Shown here one piece after another: positions 33,472 through 43,531 of a stretch of DNA of 45,072 bases. The notes under the pieces are model-generated. The model worked only from the letters and a program-made list of their open reading frames with translations. It searched no databases and was not told the DNA's origin. The translations under genes and the position numbers were made by a program. This DNA comes from an uncultured Lachnospiraceae bacterium (GTDB lineage Bacteria > Bacillota > Clostridia > Lachnospirales > Lachnospiraceae). The stretch is taken from contig CAJOFN010000005.1 of NCBI GenBank assembly GCA_905233905.1, positions 1-45,072 on the forward strand, in the 5' to 3' direction. How positions within the stretch are numbered: position 1 is the stretch's first letter; the number at the start of each line of letters is the position of its first letter.

Positions 33472-36099
33472 TCAGTAGTCAAGCAAAAAATCCTTAATCT
33501 TCCTGAAAGCAAGGGCGTTTACAATAAAGGCAAAAAGCAGCGTGATCCCTGCAGAGAGGATCAGGCTCATGGGATCAGGTGTGCGGACAAGTTGGATGTG
33601 CGGCTGCTCCAGGGTCCTGATGATCCAATAGGCCAATCCCATACCGGAAAGCAAACCTGCCAAAATACCTGCTATGGTGGTAATTATAACCTCTTTTGCG
33701 GCATACATGGTTGTTTCGGATATTGTAAAGCCGTTTATCCGCATAATGCACAGCTCTTTCTTTTTTTGCATTACATATAGATTTGCCAGATTAAGAAGAA
33801 CTACCGAAGCCATGATCGCTGCCAAAACGATCAGCAGTACGATCACTCCGTTTAAAACAGCAGAAATGGAAGCAAACAGGGCTCTGGAGGTATCTGATCT
33901 CGACATAGAGGTAAAGCCCTTTACCTTTCGCAAGGATGCTAACAGCGCTTTCTCATCTGCGCCATTGAGCTTGACAAAATATGTATCCATGGGACATGGA
34001 CGCTGGAACAGGGTCTGATAATAATCCTCGGAAATTACCATAGCGCGTCCGGTATAGTTATCAAAGATGCCGCCAATAGCAGCCTCATATTCATTGACAA
34101 AATCATCGAAAATCCTGAAGGTATCTCCTGCCTTTAAGTCATAGGTTTCTGCTAAGCGCTTTTGTATCAGTATACTGTCAGAAGGAATTGTCATCAGCTT
34201 TCCGTCTTTGACATTTTTTACGGCAAAAAAGTCATTTAACCGGTCTGTATCCCCACAGATCAGTTCGGACAGCTCCATTGAACGGTCAACCTGATAGGTG
34301 GTGAATTTGTCAAGCACCTGCAAATAATCCGTTCCCGCGTCCTTTAAAACAGCTTCGATATCATCGGCCGTCGTGTCGGATGCATCAGGATTAAACCGGA
34401 CTTTTTTGTCATATTTTACAATTTCACCATATTGCTTATCCATTACGCCGTCAACCGCAGACTTGAGTGAAAATCCGATAACGAGAAGAGCCATGCAGCC
34501 TGCGACGCTGACTGTTGTTATAAGGATTCTTTTCCAGTCTGTCCGGATGGCCTCACCCTTCATAAGAGATACCGCTGTATGTGAAAGAAGCCTGTGACAT
34601 GCGCTAAAGGCGGCTGTTAGAGCTAACAGGATTCCCATTACAGCTACAATGGCTGTAGGTTCCGGTGAAAAATAAGGCATTGATTCCCCAAATACATACA
34701 TTCCGGCGTAGCCCTTACAGATCACGGCCTGCAGCCCCAGGTATGCCAGGGCTGTCCCCAGAATAATGCCGACAATTACACTTGTCAGCGCGAATAAGGC
34801 ATATTTTTTAAATATTTCACCGGTAAAGAAACCAAGTGCCTTCTGGGCACCTATCAGGGATCTTTGTTCGTCAGCCATCCTGCCAATAGTCGCATAACAC
34901 ACCAATGCTCCCACGACAACGAAAAGCAGAGAAAAGGACATGGCAAGACTACCAAGGTTGCTTGCTACCATTGAAAGATCCACAAAAGCAGCATTTGCCA
35001 TCCGGTCAAAGGAAAACCACCTGCAGGCACCGATTTCTTCAATTTGTGCGCGTATTTCTTCATATTGCTTTTCGGCTGTGATCAGGGATTTTTCATATTC
35101 ATTCAGTGCCTTGCCGGCTTTATCAACAGATTTTTCAAGCTTATCTGACTGGTATTCTGCGACATATGAGGCATCAATACCGTATTTTTCTTTGGTATAG
35201 GCTGCATAATCCTGCCATAATGCAGCGTATTTTTCGTTTATTTCTTCAGTTTCTTCCTTTTCCGCTAAGGTCAAAACCTCTTTTGCGGAATTGTATGTAT
35301 TCCATCCATTTTCTATCTGTGCCTCGGTGGCTTTCAATGTGCTCCAGACATAGGAATCCCTTAATTTGGAACGCTCTATGCCCAAGCTGTTAAGCTCATC
35401 CTGTATTTTTGATATTGCCTTGAAATAATCATCCTCAAATGGATTAAACCCTCTTGCTACATCGACCCTTATGTCTGCCCGCATATAGCTTTGCATGGTT
35501 TGTAACGGGTCAAAGGCTTCCCTGGTCACAAGAACGTATAAATTTTCCGGTAATCTTACGGTGATATGATCCGGGTGCAGTACCTCACCAACGATCAGAT
35601 AGTCCGGCCGGATCAGATAATTTGCGGTATTTCCCTTTGCGGTCAAAAGAGAAACCGTATCTCCTACAGAAAGAGAAAGCTTTTCCATAAGCTTTGACTC
35701 CAGAACACATTCTGACGGCTTTTCGGGAAGTCTTCCCTGCACAACGATAGGGACGCTTACCTTTTCGGTCAGGGAGTTCACCGTGACATTCTGTGTTTTT
35801 GTTTTGTTCTTTACCACAGCATTAGTCTGATAAAAGCCTTCAGCGCAGGAAACTCCATCTATGCTTTCTATGGCATCTACATCGCTTTGTGAAAACATAA
35901 GAGTGGATACTGCCTGAATATCCCGGAACGCTGTTTCGTCATAAAACTGTGCTCCGGAACGCTTAATTGCCTCGGAAGCGTAGATGATCCCAAGATAGCT
36001 GGTGACTCCGAGTGCTACGATAAGACATACTGAAAACCAGGATATCTTTTGTCTCGTAATATTTCTTATATTGTCTGAAAATTGAGTTCTTTTCATCAT
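33472..36099 (-). CDS. FtsX-like ABC transporter permease (two FtsX domains)
   Basis: 875 aa with two TM clusters separated by large extracytoplasmic regions; follows an ABC ATPase gene. Confidence 0.85.
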   Translation of the reverse strand: MMKRTQFSDNIRNITRQKISWFSVCLIVALGVTSYLGIIYASEAIKRSGAQFYDETAFRDIQAVSTLMFSQSDVDAIESIDGVSCAEGFYQTNAVVKNKTKTQNVTVNSLTEKVSVPIVVQGRLPEKPSECVLESKLMEKLSLSVGDTVSLLTAKGNTANYLIRPDYLIVGEVLHPDHITVRLPENLYVLVTREAFDPLQTMQSYMRADIRVDVARGFNPFEDDYFKAISKIQDELNSLGIERSKLRDSYVWSTLKATEAQIENGWNTYNSAKEVLTLAEKEETEEINEKYAALWQDYAAYTKEKYGIDASYVAEYQSDKLEKSVDKAGKALNEYEKSLITAEKQYEEIRAQIEEIGACRWFSFDRMANAAFVDLSMVASNLGSLAMSFSLLFVVVGALVCYATIGRMADEQRSLIGAQKALGFFTGEIFKKYALFALTSVIVGIILGTALAYLGLQAVICKGYAGMYVFGESMPYFSPEPTAIVAVMGILLALTAAFSACHRLLSHTAVSLMKGEAIRTDWKRILITTVSVAGCMALLVIGFSLKSAVDGVMDKQYGEIVKYDKKVRFNPDASDTTADDIEAVLKDAGTDYLQVLDKFTTYQVDRSMELSELICGDTDRLNDFFAVKNVKDGKLMTIPSDSILIQKRLAETYDLKAGDTFRIFDDFVNEYEAAIGGIFDNYTGRAMVISEDYYQTLFQRPCPMDTYFVKLNGADEKALLASLRKVKGFTSMSRSDTSRALFASISAVLNGVIVLLIVLAAIMASVVLLNLANLYVMQKKKELCIMRINGFTISETTMYAAKEVIITTIAGILAGLLSGMGLAYWIIRTLEQPHIQLVRTPDPMSLILSAGITLLFAFIVNALAFRKIKDFLLDY

Positions 36100-36109
36100 A
36101 AATCACCAT

Positions 36110-37333
36110 TTACCATAGAAGCTCTTTTGCGGAAAGAGGGTGGAGATTGACCCGGATCGCCGATACCATGCCATCCTTCAACCGAACCACCCGATCCGCC
36201 ATTTTTGCGATCTCTTCATTGTGTGTGATCATACAGACAGTTTTCCCCTGTACCCTGACCACATCCTCTATAACGGAAAGCACCTCTATGCTTGTGGAAA
36301 AGTCCAATGCAGCCGTTGGCTCATCGGCTATGATCAGCGTAGGGTTTTTGACCAATGCTCTTGCTATGGAAACGCGCTGCTGTTGTCCGCCGCTCATCTC
36401 GGAAGGATAATTGCCTGCACGCTCAGACAGTCCGACTTTTGCAATAGCTTCTTCCGGAGATATGGGGTTTTGTGATATTTCCGCAATAAATCTGACATTT
36501 TCCAGCGCTGTAAGATTAGGCATGAGATTATATGATTGAAATATAAAGCCGATATAATTCCGGCGATATGCCGTAAGCTCCTTCTCTGTGGGCTTGGAAA
36601 AATCTTTTCCTTCCACGATAAGAGAGCCTTCTGTCATAAAATCCATTCCTCCCACGATATTCATCATAGTGGATTTTCCGCAGCCGCTCTCGCCAAGCAC
36701 AACTAAAAATTCATGCTCGTATATATCAAGGTCAATACCCTTTAAAACCCGAAGTATATGATCACCATTGCCATACTCTTTGACGACTCCTCTTAAGGAT
36801 ATTAGGGTCTTTTTATCTTCTGCCTTCTCGACTGATCTGCCGTCCAGAATGGCATCAACATGCTCATCTGTAAGATACTGACCATAGGTTTTTTTGATCA
36901 GCTCATCCCTGCGGTCCAGAGACTCGTTGAGCCGTCGTATCTCCTGTTTGGCTGACAGGGCATCCCTTAATTCGGAAAGCTCGGTGATATCCTCAATTAT
37001 CAGGACTATAAACTGCCTGGATGAGTCCATTTCAATGGAATAGGTACTGACAAGGTAATGCTTTGGCTCTCCTGACAGCTCATATTCTACGGGCACCCTC
37101 ATATTGATCTTGTCGTTGAGGATAGCATCTAACATAATATCCATCAGATCATCATATTTCTCTCCATCAGCCTCAAAAAATACTTCCGCAAGGCTCTTTC
37201 CCGTAATATCATCCTTAAGCCCTAAAAATGCTCTGATAGACGAATTCCCCATCTGGATCCGCCGGTCTGTTCCGACCACCAGGACCCCGGCACTCATGTT
37301 TTCGATAACTCGTTGGTAAATTGTCTGTTCCAT
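36110..37333 (-). CDS. PAS domain-ABC transporter ATP-binding protein fusion (LolD/MacB-type ATPase)
   Basis: N-terminal PAS (MSAGVLVVGTDRRIQMGNSSIRAFLGLKDDITGKSLAEVF); GESGCGKST Walker A, MSGGQQQRVSIARAL signature, LIIADEPTAALD Walker B; RBS agaggg. Confidence 0.9.
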   Translation of the reverse strand: MEQTIYQRVIENMSAGVLVVGTDRRIQMGNSSIRAFLGLKDDITGKSLAEVFFEADGEKYDDLMDIMLDAILNDKINMRVPVEYELSGEPKHYLVSTYSIEMDSSRQFIVLIIEDITELSELRDALSAKQEIRRLNESLDRRDELIKKTYGQYLTDEHVDAILDGRSVEKAEDKKTLISLRGVVKEYGNGDHILRVLKGIDLDIYEHEFLVVLGESGCGKSTMMNIVGGMDFMTEGSLIVEGKDFSKPTEKELTAYRRNYIGFIFQSYNLMPNLTALENVRFIAEISQNPISPEEAIAKVGLSERAGNYPSEMSGGQQQRVSIARALVKNPTLIIADEPTAALDFSTSIEVLSVIEDVVRVQGKTVCMITHNEEIAKMADRVVRLKDGMVSAIRVNLHPLSAKELLW

Positions 37334-37381
37334 AGAATATCCCTCTTTATCACCAGATAATGACATGAATGGTATTAAAAA

Positions 37382-37411
37382 TCGGGGCAAGGAGTTGATC
37401 CAATGCCCCGT
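37382..37411 (-). terminator. Intrinsic terminator after the binding-protein gene
   Basis: CGGGGCA/TGCCCCG 7-bp stem (37383-37389/37404-37410); T-rich tracts on both strands. Confidence 0.75.
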
Positions 37412-37416
37412 TTTTA

Positions 37417-38397
37417 TTATTGATAGTCCTTAACGTTTGAGGCTGTAACCGGTTCAAAAGGAACCCATACTATTGTGCCTTCGTCATTAAGCCCCTCAAG
37501 GCCTTTGGCAGAGCCTTTTGTGGCAAGGGCTATGGCGGTCTTGATACCCATTTCGCCCTGTCCGGCAGCGGACTGATATGCTGTAAACTGCATTCCGCCG
37601 TCTACGATTGACTGGCAGCCGGCAGCCGTGGCATCTACACCAACAACAGGTATTTTGGAGGTGTCAAAGCCATGCTTTTTCATTTCTTTGACAATTCCTA
37701 TTGCCATGGTATCGTTATTACAGAACACCGCGTCAAAATCCTGTTTCGTCCTCAGGAATATATTGAACTTGTCAGCAGCTATCTCGTCAGACCAGTTCCC
37801 GTAGTCACAAAAGACGAAATCCGCGTTTACCCCATTATCCTTGAAATAGTCCTTTACTGCGGAAGTACGGCCGATAGTGCCTGAATGTCCAGGCTCACCC
37901 ATAAATATTAGGGCGTTTAGGGAAGAAGGCTTTCCAAGCTTATCCCAGACATATTCCGCCTGGAATGTGCCTGCATCCCTTTCCTGGCTTCCGACATACA
38001 TGTATTTGTCGGCATCAAGCTGATCCTCGGAGGGCATACTGTTTACAAATACTATAGGCAGATCGCCGGCGACAGCCTCAAGCTGCAGGGCAGTAGAGGA
38101 ATCACTCATAAGACAGATTATGGCGTCATAACCGCCGGATACGGCAGACTTGATCTGATTAACCTGATCGTCTACAGACGACGTGCCTTCCTGTACATCC
38201 AATGTCACACCCTCGGTGGAAGCCGTGGATATGGTCGCTTCCTGAAGCAGGGTCCTGTAGTCATCCAATGTGTTTGTTACATACATTATCTTTAGACCGG
38301 CTCCGCTGCCGCCCTTATCGCCGCAGCCAACGAAAACGCAGACAGCGATCAGAGCTATGGCAAGGAGGAAACCTGTTTTCTTTGTAATATTTCTCAT
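37417..38397 (-). CDS. Sugar-type periplasmic substrate-binding lipoprotein (Peripla_BP_4)
   Basis: Signal peptide with lipobox VFVGCGD; FCNNDTMAIGIVKEMKKHG, VVGVDAT; aaggagg RBS at the end of the MCP gene. Confidence 0.88.
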   Translation of the reverse strand: MRNITKKTGFLLAIALIAVCVFVGCGDKGGSGAGLKIMYVTNTLDDYRTLLQEATISTASTEGVTLDVQEGTSSVDDQVNQIKSAVSGGYDAIICLMSDSSTALQLEAVAGDLPIVFVNSMPSEDQLDADKYMYVGSQERDAGTFQAEYVWDKLGKPSSLNALIFMGEPGHSGTIGRTSAVKDYFKDNGVNADFVFCDYGNWSDEIAADKFNIFLRTKQDFDAVFCNNDTMAIGIVKEMKKHGFDTSKIPVVGVDATAAGCQSIVDGGMQFTAYQSAAGQGEMGIKTAIALATKGSAKGLEGLNDEGTIVWVPFEPVTASNVKDYQ

Positions 38398-38398
38398 C

Positions 38399-40450
38399 TT
38401 ACTCATCCTCCTTCTTAATCTTAAACTGCTGAACATAGCCGGTAAGTGTCTGGGAAGTCTCCGCCAGCTCGTGGGAGTTATCCGCAACGTCCTGGCTGCT
38501 TGCGGTAATGCTTTGAGCCTGCTCAACCATGCTCCTGGAGGTTTCGAGTATTTCATCGGCACTTGCTGCCTGCTGTTCTGAAATTGCCGCAACGTTGGCA
38601 GCAACATCATCTACCTTGGATACTCCGATTATCATTTCATCAATAACATCACTGGTAGACTGGATATTCTGGAATATCTGATCAAAGGTCTGCATTGCCG
38701 TGGCAATAAGCTCACTGTTCTCCTGAATACTTCTGGCACTTGCATTGGCCTGGGAAACAACGTCGTCGATCAGACCTCTGACCTGGTCGATAAGCGCTGA
38801 GATGTTGTTTACACTATCAGCGGAGTTGTTGGCAAGTCCTCCGATCTCTGTTGCCACTACCGCAAAGCCTCTTCCCGCCTCTCCGGCTCTTGCAGCCTCT
38901 ATGGAAGCATTAAGCGAAAGGAGATTGGTCTCTTCAGCAATATCACCGATCATGTCTACGATGTTAGTGATCTCATCCGAAGCCTTTCCTACCTTGTTAA
39001 TGGAAGTAACAAGCTCATCATTTGCCAGACGGATCCCGTCCATAGCTTCTGAAAGCCTTTCCATGTCGGCGCGGCCCTTTTGAGAGATGTCAACGGTTTC
39101 CTTCATGCTCTCTGAAGCCTTGTCAGAGTTGGCCTTGGTATCGGATACTACCATCTTTAAGGTAGTGGCGTTTTCGGCTATTTCGTTTACAGCTATTGCA
39201 AGCTCGTCAACGGTATGATTGAGGTTCTCCATGGCCTCTTCCTGGGACTGGGAGGCATCGTACATGTTGCGGCTTACGGTATCGCTGTTGTCAGACTGGA
39301 TCTTGAGACGCTCAGACTCATGGTTGATGGACGAAAGCATATTGCGCATTGAGCCGACGAATTTGCCAACTTGTTCACCCATGCGTCCGATCTCGTCATT
39401 GGAGGTATTGGACACTTCAATGGTGAAATCTCCCGATGACATAGCGGAAATATTCTCGGTGATGGCTGAAATAGGCTTTATAACCCGATCTACGATAAGT
39501 CTGATAAGGATACTGATTATTATCACAGCCAGCAGGCCGACCAGCAGAAGTATCAGGATCAGGCGGGTAACGTTCGCCATGATGATCTTGTTCTCGATGT
39601 AGGATACCAAAAGCCAGTCAGTATTGGAGACTTCAGAAAAGGCAACGGTATATCCACCCATCTGATCCGTGGAATAGTCGGCGTTGGCTATTTTCTCATA
39701 TACTCCGGCAAGAACAGGATCGCTGCTTCCGGGTGAAAGCGTCGTGGACACAAGTGATGAATCCCGGTGGGCCAGGATCATGTTGTCGTCGGTGTTGACA
39801 AGGAACGAACTGGCGTGCTTCATCTTGACGCCGGAATTAACGATGATCGAGATCTTGTCAAGGGTAACATCCGCCGCGGCTACCTTAAGGTCATCACTGC
39901 CATCATTGATGATGCCGGAGGCGGAGATGACGTATACACCGTCACTGTTCTTGTAAGCTTCGCCGTATGCCATGTCTACACGGGTAAGTCCCTGTTTAAA
40001 CCACTCAGTTGAGGTAGGGTCGCTTACCGAAAGCTCTGCGCCCTCACCAACATACAGCTTGCCGGACTGGCTTGCGGCGTAGACACCGTTGGGTGAATTG
40101 CTGTTCGTGCCCACATAGGCGCTTAACAGGTCTGCAAGCTCATCGTCAGAGGGCTTGACAGCCTCTATTGTAGTCTTGATGGTGGAGAAGTTCTCGAGAT
40201 TCTCCTGCATCCAGGCTTCGATGTTGTCACTCTGATTGGTGATCGATGCTTCAAGCTCTGACTGTGCCATCTCATGCATCCGTGACCTTGTAAGAACCGA
40301 AGATATAAGCACCAGGACAACGATAGTGACAAGCACCGCAGGCATGATGGACTGCAGCAGCTTATCCTTGATCTTTTTCTCCCTTTTTCCGTTGATTTTG
40401 CTTCCGGAACTTCCCGATGTGCCGGAAGAGCGCTTTTTTTGTCTTGCCAT
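38399..40450 (-). CDS. Methyl-accepting chemotaxis protein with dCache-like sensor and HAMP
   Basis: TM, dCache-like periplasmic region, HAMP, and [31 protein letters not shown] signalling tip. Confidence 0.93.
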   Translation of the reverse strand: MARQKKRSSGTSGSSGSKINGKREKKIKDKLLQSIMPAVLVTIVVLVLISSVLTRSRMHEMAQSELEASITNQSDNIEAWMQENLENFSTIKTTIEAVKPSDDELADLLSAYVGTNSNSPNGVYAASQSGKLYVGEGAELSVSDPTSTEWFKQGLTRVDMAYGEAYKNSDGVYVISASGIINDGSDDLKVAAADVTLDKISIIVNSGVKMKHASSFLVNTDDNMILAHRDSSLVSTTLSPGSSDPVLAGVYEKIANADYSTDQMGGYTVAFSEVSNTDWLLVSYIENKIIMANVTRLILILLLVGLLAVIIISILIRLIVDRVIKPISAITENISAMSSGDFTIEVSNTSNDEIGRMGEQVGKFVGSMRNMLSSINHESERLKIQSDNSDTVSRNMYDASQSQEEAMENLNHTVDELAIAVNEIAENATTLKMVVSDTKANSDKASESMKETVDISQKGRADMERLSEAMDGIRLANDELVTSINKVGKASDEITNIVDMIGDIAEETNLLSLNASIEAARAGEAGRGFAVVATEIGGLANNSADSVNNISALIDQVRGLIDDVVSQANASARSIQENSELIATAMQTFDQIFQNIQSTSDVIDEMIIGVSKVDDVAANVAAISEQQAASADEILETSRSMVEQAQSITASSQDVADNSHELAETSQTLTGYVQQFKIKKEDE

Positions 40451-40597
40451 TATTACCCTCTCCCTAAAAAATAAAACAATAATATGTCCACTATTGTACC
40501 ACAATATAGTAAATATGCACAATAATTATTGTATTGCGGGAGAATAATATTTTCCGTATAATTTACAGTGGCTGAAGTGGCATTGAAAGGAATTGCT

Positions 40598-41200
40598 ATG
40601 AAATACAAAAATATAGTATTTGACGTGGGTCATGTACTGCTATCATATCGCTGGAAGGGACTGATGATAGATTATGGCCTGACACCGAATGAGGCAGAGG
40701 AGTTTTACAATATAACCTGCCGCGATCCTCTGTGGGCTGAATTCGATTATGAGAACATTCCCTATGAGGATGTGATTGAAATGCTTGTAAAGAAGCATCC
40801 GGGGCATGAACCGGAGATAAGATATTTTTTTGAAAACAAGGAAAATATGCCTGTTGCAAGGCCCGAGGTATACGACAGGTGCGAAAGGCTTCATCAAAAG
40901 GGATACAGACTGTACATACTTTCAAATTACTCAAGCGTATTGTTTGAGACCCATACCCAAAAGATAACCGCGATGAAGTATTTCGACGGAGCCATGGTTT
41001 CATATATGATACACAGGATCAAGCCCGACTACGAAATATACAACGCTCTGTTTGACAAATACGATATCCTTCCCGAAGAAAGCCTGTTTTTTGATGACAG
41101 ACCGGAAAATGTCCAGGCGTCTATCGAATTGGGAATGGACGCTGTTTTGATAGAGTCAGAGGACGCCTTGCTGATCGAACTAAATAAGCTTTTGAAATAA
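40598..41200 (+). CDS. HAD-family hydrolase
   Basis: IVFDVGHVLL, ILSNYSS, SLFFDDRPENVQAS. Confidence 0.85.
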   Translation: MKYKNIVFDVGHVLLSYRWKGLMIDYGLTPNEAEEFYNITCRDPLWAEFDYENIPYEDVIEMLVKKHPGHEPEIRYFFENKENMPVARPEVYDRCERLHQKGYRLYILSNYSSVLFETHTQKITAMKYFDGAMVSYMIHRIKPDYEIYNALFDKYDILPEESLFFDDRPENVQASIELGMDAVLIESEDALLIELNKLLK

Positions 41201-41217
41201 AAAGCGGGGTTAGTGTA

Positions 41218-41246
41218 TTGACAAAGGAGTTTTTTTGCCCTATAAT
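41218..41246 (+). promoter_or_regulatory. Promoter TTGACA-N17-TATAAT upstream of the Rrf2 gene
   Basis: Perfect consensus hexamers with 17-nt spacer. Confidence 0.88.
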
Positions 41247-41293
41247 CCCACTAATCCCGTAGGAATATATAGATTTTGTTGGCGGAGGTTGTT

Positions 41294-41722
41294 ATGACTA
41301 TATCAACAAAAGGAAGATATGCCTTGAGAATCATGCTGGATCTGGCTATTTACAACACAGGTGAGCCGATACGCGTGAAGGATATAGCAAAGAGGCAGAA
41401 GATATCTGAAAAATACCTCGAGCAGATCATTTCCATGTTAAATAAATCAGGTTATGTTACGTCGGTCAGGGGCGCAAACGGAGGCTATTACCTTAAGAGA
41501 GCAACCAAAGAGTATACGGTGGGAGATATATTAAGGGTCACCGAGGGGAATATTACCCCTGTTTCCTGTGTGGACAATGATGATTGTGACAGGAAGGAAG
41601 CCTGTGTGGCGAATATTGTCTGGAAGAAGCTTGATGACGCCATCCGGGGTGTTGTAGATAATATAACCCTGGAGGATATGGTCGGCTGGTATGGCGACAT
41701 GTCTGTTGACTATGTGATATAG
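41294..41722 (+). CDS. Rrf2-family transcriptional regulator with Cx5Cx5C
   Basis: MTISTKGRYALRIMLDLA, KYLEQIISMLNKSGYVTSVRGANGGYYL; CVDNDDCDRKEAC. Confidence 0.92.
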   Translation: MTISTKGRYALRIMLDLAIYNTGEPIRVKDIAKRQKISEKYLEQIISMLNKSGYVTSVRGANGGYYLKRATKEYTVGDILRVTEGNITPVSCVDNDDCDRKEACVANIVWKKLDDAIRGVVDNITLEDMVGWYGDMSVDYVI

Positions 41723-41733
41723 AGGAGAGTGTA

Positions 41734-42744
41734 ATGGCAGGGATAGTTGAGGTTAAAAACCTATCAAAGACCTTTTACAACAAGGATTCCGAGGTAAATG
41801 CCCTAAAGGATATCAACTTAAGCATTGAAAAGGGAGACATATACGGGATCATAGGGATGTCGGGCGCAGGAAAGTCAACATTGGTACGATGTCTTAACTT
41901 CCTGGAAAGGCCCACCAGTGGTGAAGTATATATAGACGGGGAGGCGCTGTCGGGACTAAGCGACAAAAAGCTAAAGGAGATCCGGGGCAGCATAGCCATG
42001 ATCTTCCAGAACTTCAATCTGCTGAATCAGGTCAATATCATTGATAATGTAGCTTTTCCGCTCCGTATACAGAAGATGAATAAGGCTCAGGCAAGGCAGA
42101 AGGCAAGGGAGCTGCTTAAAACCGTAGGCTTAAGTGAAAAGGAAAAGAATTATCCGTCCCAGCTTTCCGGAGGACAAAAGCAGAGGGTGGCGATAGCAAG
42201 GGCTCTTGCAAACGATCCGAAGATCCTTCTGTGTGATGAGGCAACAAGCGCCCTTGACCCGAGGACTACGGCTCAGATACTGGAGCTTTTGAAAAAGATA
42301 AATGATGAAATGGGAATAACCATAATTGTTATTACCCATCAGATGTCCGTTGTTCAGGATATATGCCACAAGGTGGCCATAATAGAAGACGGCAGGCTGG
42401 CTGAAAGTGGGATAGTGTCGGATATATTCGCAAATCCCAAGTCTCATGCGGGAAAGATGCTGGTGATAGGGGAGAAGGATATGGAGATTCCTCTTCTCCA
42501 TGAGGACAGGAGAATAAGGATAGTATTCGAGACAAATTCTTCATATGAGCCGGTCATAGCGAATATGGTGCTTCATTTTAAAACACCGGTCAACATATTA
42601 AGAGCCAACACAAGAAATGTTGAGGGAACCGCTATGGGAGATATGATCCTGGGGCTTCCGGAGGATAAGAGGATGCAGGAAGATATGATAGCATACCTTG
42701 AAGAGAAAAAGCTTGTGGTATCGGAGGTTACGGAAGATGTTTGA
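41734..42744 (+). CDS. metN: Methionine-type ABC transporter ATP-binding protein with NIL domain
   Basis: GMSGAGKSTLVRCLNFLERPTSGEV, LSGGQKQRVAIARAL, C-terminal NIL-like domain. Confidence 0.92.
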   Translation: MAGIVEVKNLSKTFYNKDSEVNALKDINLSIEKGDIYGIIGMSGAGKSTLVRCLNFLERPTSGEVYIDGEALSGLSDKKLKEIRGSIAMIFQNFNLLNQVNIIDNVAFPLRIQKMNKAQARQKARELLKTVGLSEKEKNYPSQLSGGQKQRVAIARALANDPKILLCDEATSALDPRTTAQILELLKKINDEMGITIIVITHQMSVVQDICHKVAIIEDGRLAESGIVSDIFANPKSHAGKMLVIGEKDMEIPLLHEDRRIRIVFETNSSYEPVIANMVLHFKTPVNILRANTRNVEGTAMGDMILGLPEDKRMQEDMIAYLEEKKLVVSEVTEDV

Positions 42745-43405
42745 GAGTTTTACCGCTGAAGTAGTCAGCATGATAGGCAAGGGTATATTTGAAACCCTAT
42801 ATATGACAGTTATATCCACATTTTTCGGCTATATAATCGGACTGCCCTGGGGAGTGGCATTATATGTTTCATCTCAGAAAGGACTTAAACCCAACGCCGC
42901 GATATACGGCATATTAAGCTTTATAGCCAATGTCATGAGGAGTATTCCCTTCCTTATCCTGTTGATACTTGTGATGCCCTTTACCTTATTCATTGTAGGA
43001 AGGACCTACGGCTCCACGGCAACGATAGTGCCACTGACGCTTTCCGCTGCCCCGCTTATTGCGAGAATGGTGGAATCCTCAGTATCAGAGGTTGACGCAG
43101 GAGTAATTGAGGCGGCACAGTCCATGGGAGCAGGAACCTGGACCCTTATAACCAGCGTACTCCTTGTGGAAGGCAGGGTGTCTCTTATATCAGGCATTGT
43201 CATAATGCTGGGAACTGTTTTGGGCTATTCCGCGATGGCAGGAGTCGTTGGAGGCGGCGGTCTGGGAGACATAGCCATACGTTACGGCTACTACAGATAT
43301 CAGGCAGATATAATGATCGTTACGGTTGTGCTTCTGGTAGCGCTTGTAATGATCCTGCAGGCTCTGGGTTCAAAAATAGCTGTCGCTTTCGATAAGAGAA
43401 AGTAA
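42737..43405 (+). CDS. metI: Methionine-type ABC transporter permease
   Basis: FETLYMTVISTFFGYIIGLPWGVAL, MRSIPFLILLILVMPFT, AGVVGGGGLGDIAIRYGYYRYQ. Confidence 0.93.
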   Translation: MFESFTAEVVSMIGKGIFETLYMTVISTFFGYIIGLPWGVALYVSSQKGLKPNAAIYGILSFIANVMRSIPFLILLILVMPFTLFIVGRTYGSTATIVPLTLSAAPLIARMVESSVSEVDAGVIEAAQSMGAGTWTLITSVLLVEGRVSLISGIVIMLGTVLGYSAMAGVVGGGGLGDIAIRYGYYRYQADIMIVTVVLLVALVMILQALGSKIAVAFDKRK

Positions 43406-43467
43406 AGATTGGTAAAATTGTACAAATTATGATGAAGATAAGGTGAAAAATTGCACTACTAAACCTA

Positions 43468-43496
43468 TTGAAATAGTAGGAATAGTAGAGTATCAT
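43468..43496 (+). promoter_or_regulatory. Candidate promoter TTGAAA-N17-TATCAT with AATAGTAG direct repeat in the spacer
   Basis: Hexamers read directly; AATAGTAGGAATAGTAG lies between them. Confidence 0.55.
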
Positions 43497-43531
43497 TCTT
43501 ACTACCATATGAGTTAAGGAGGTAACAGATT

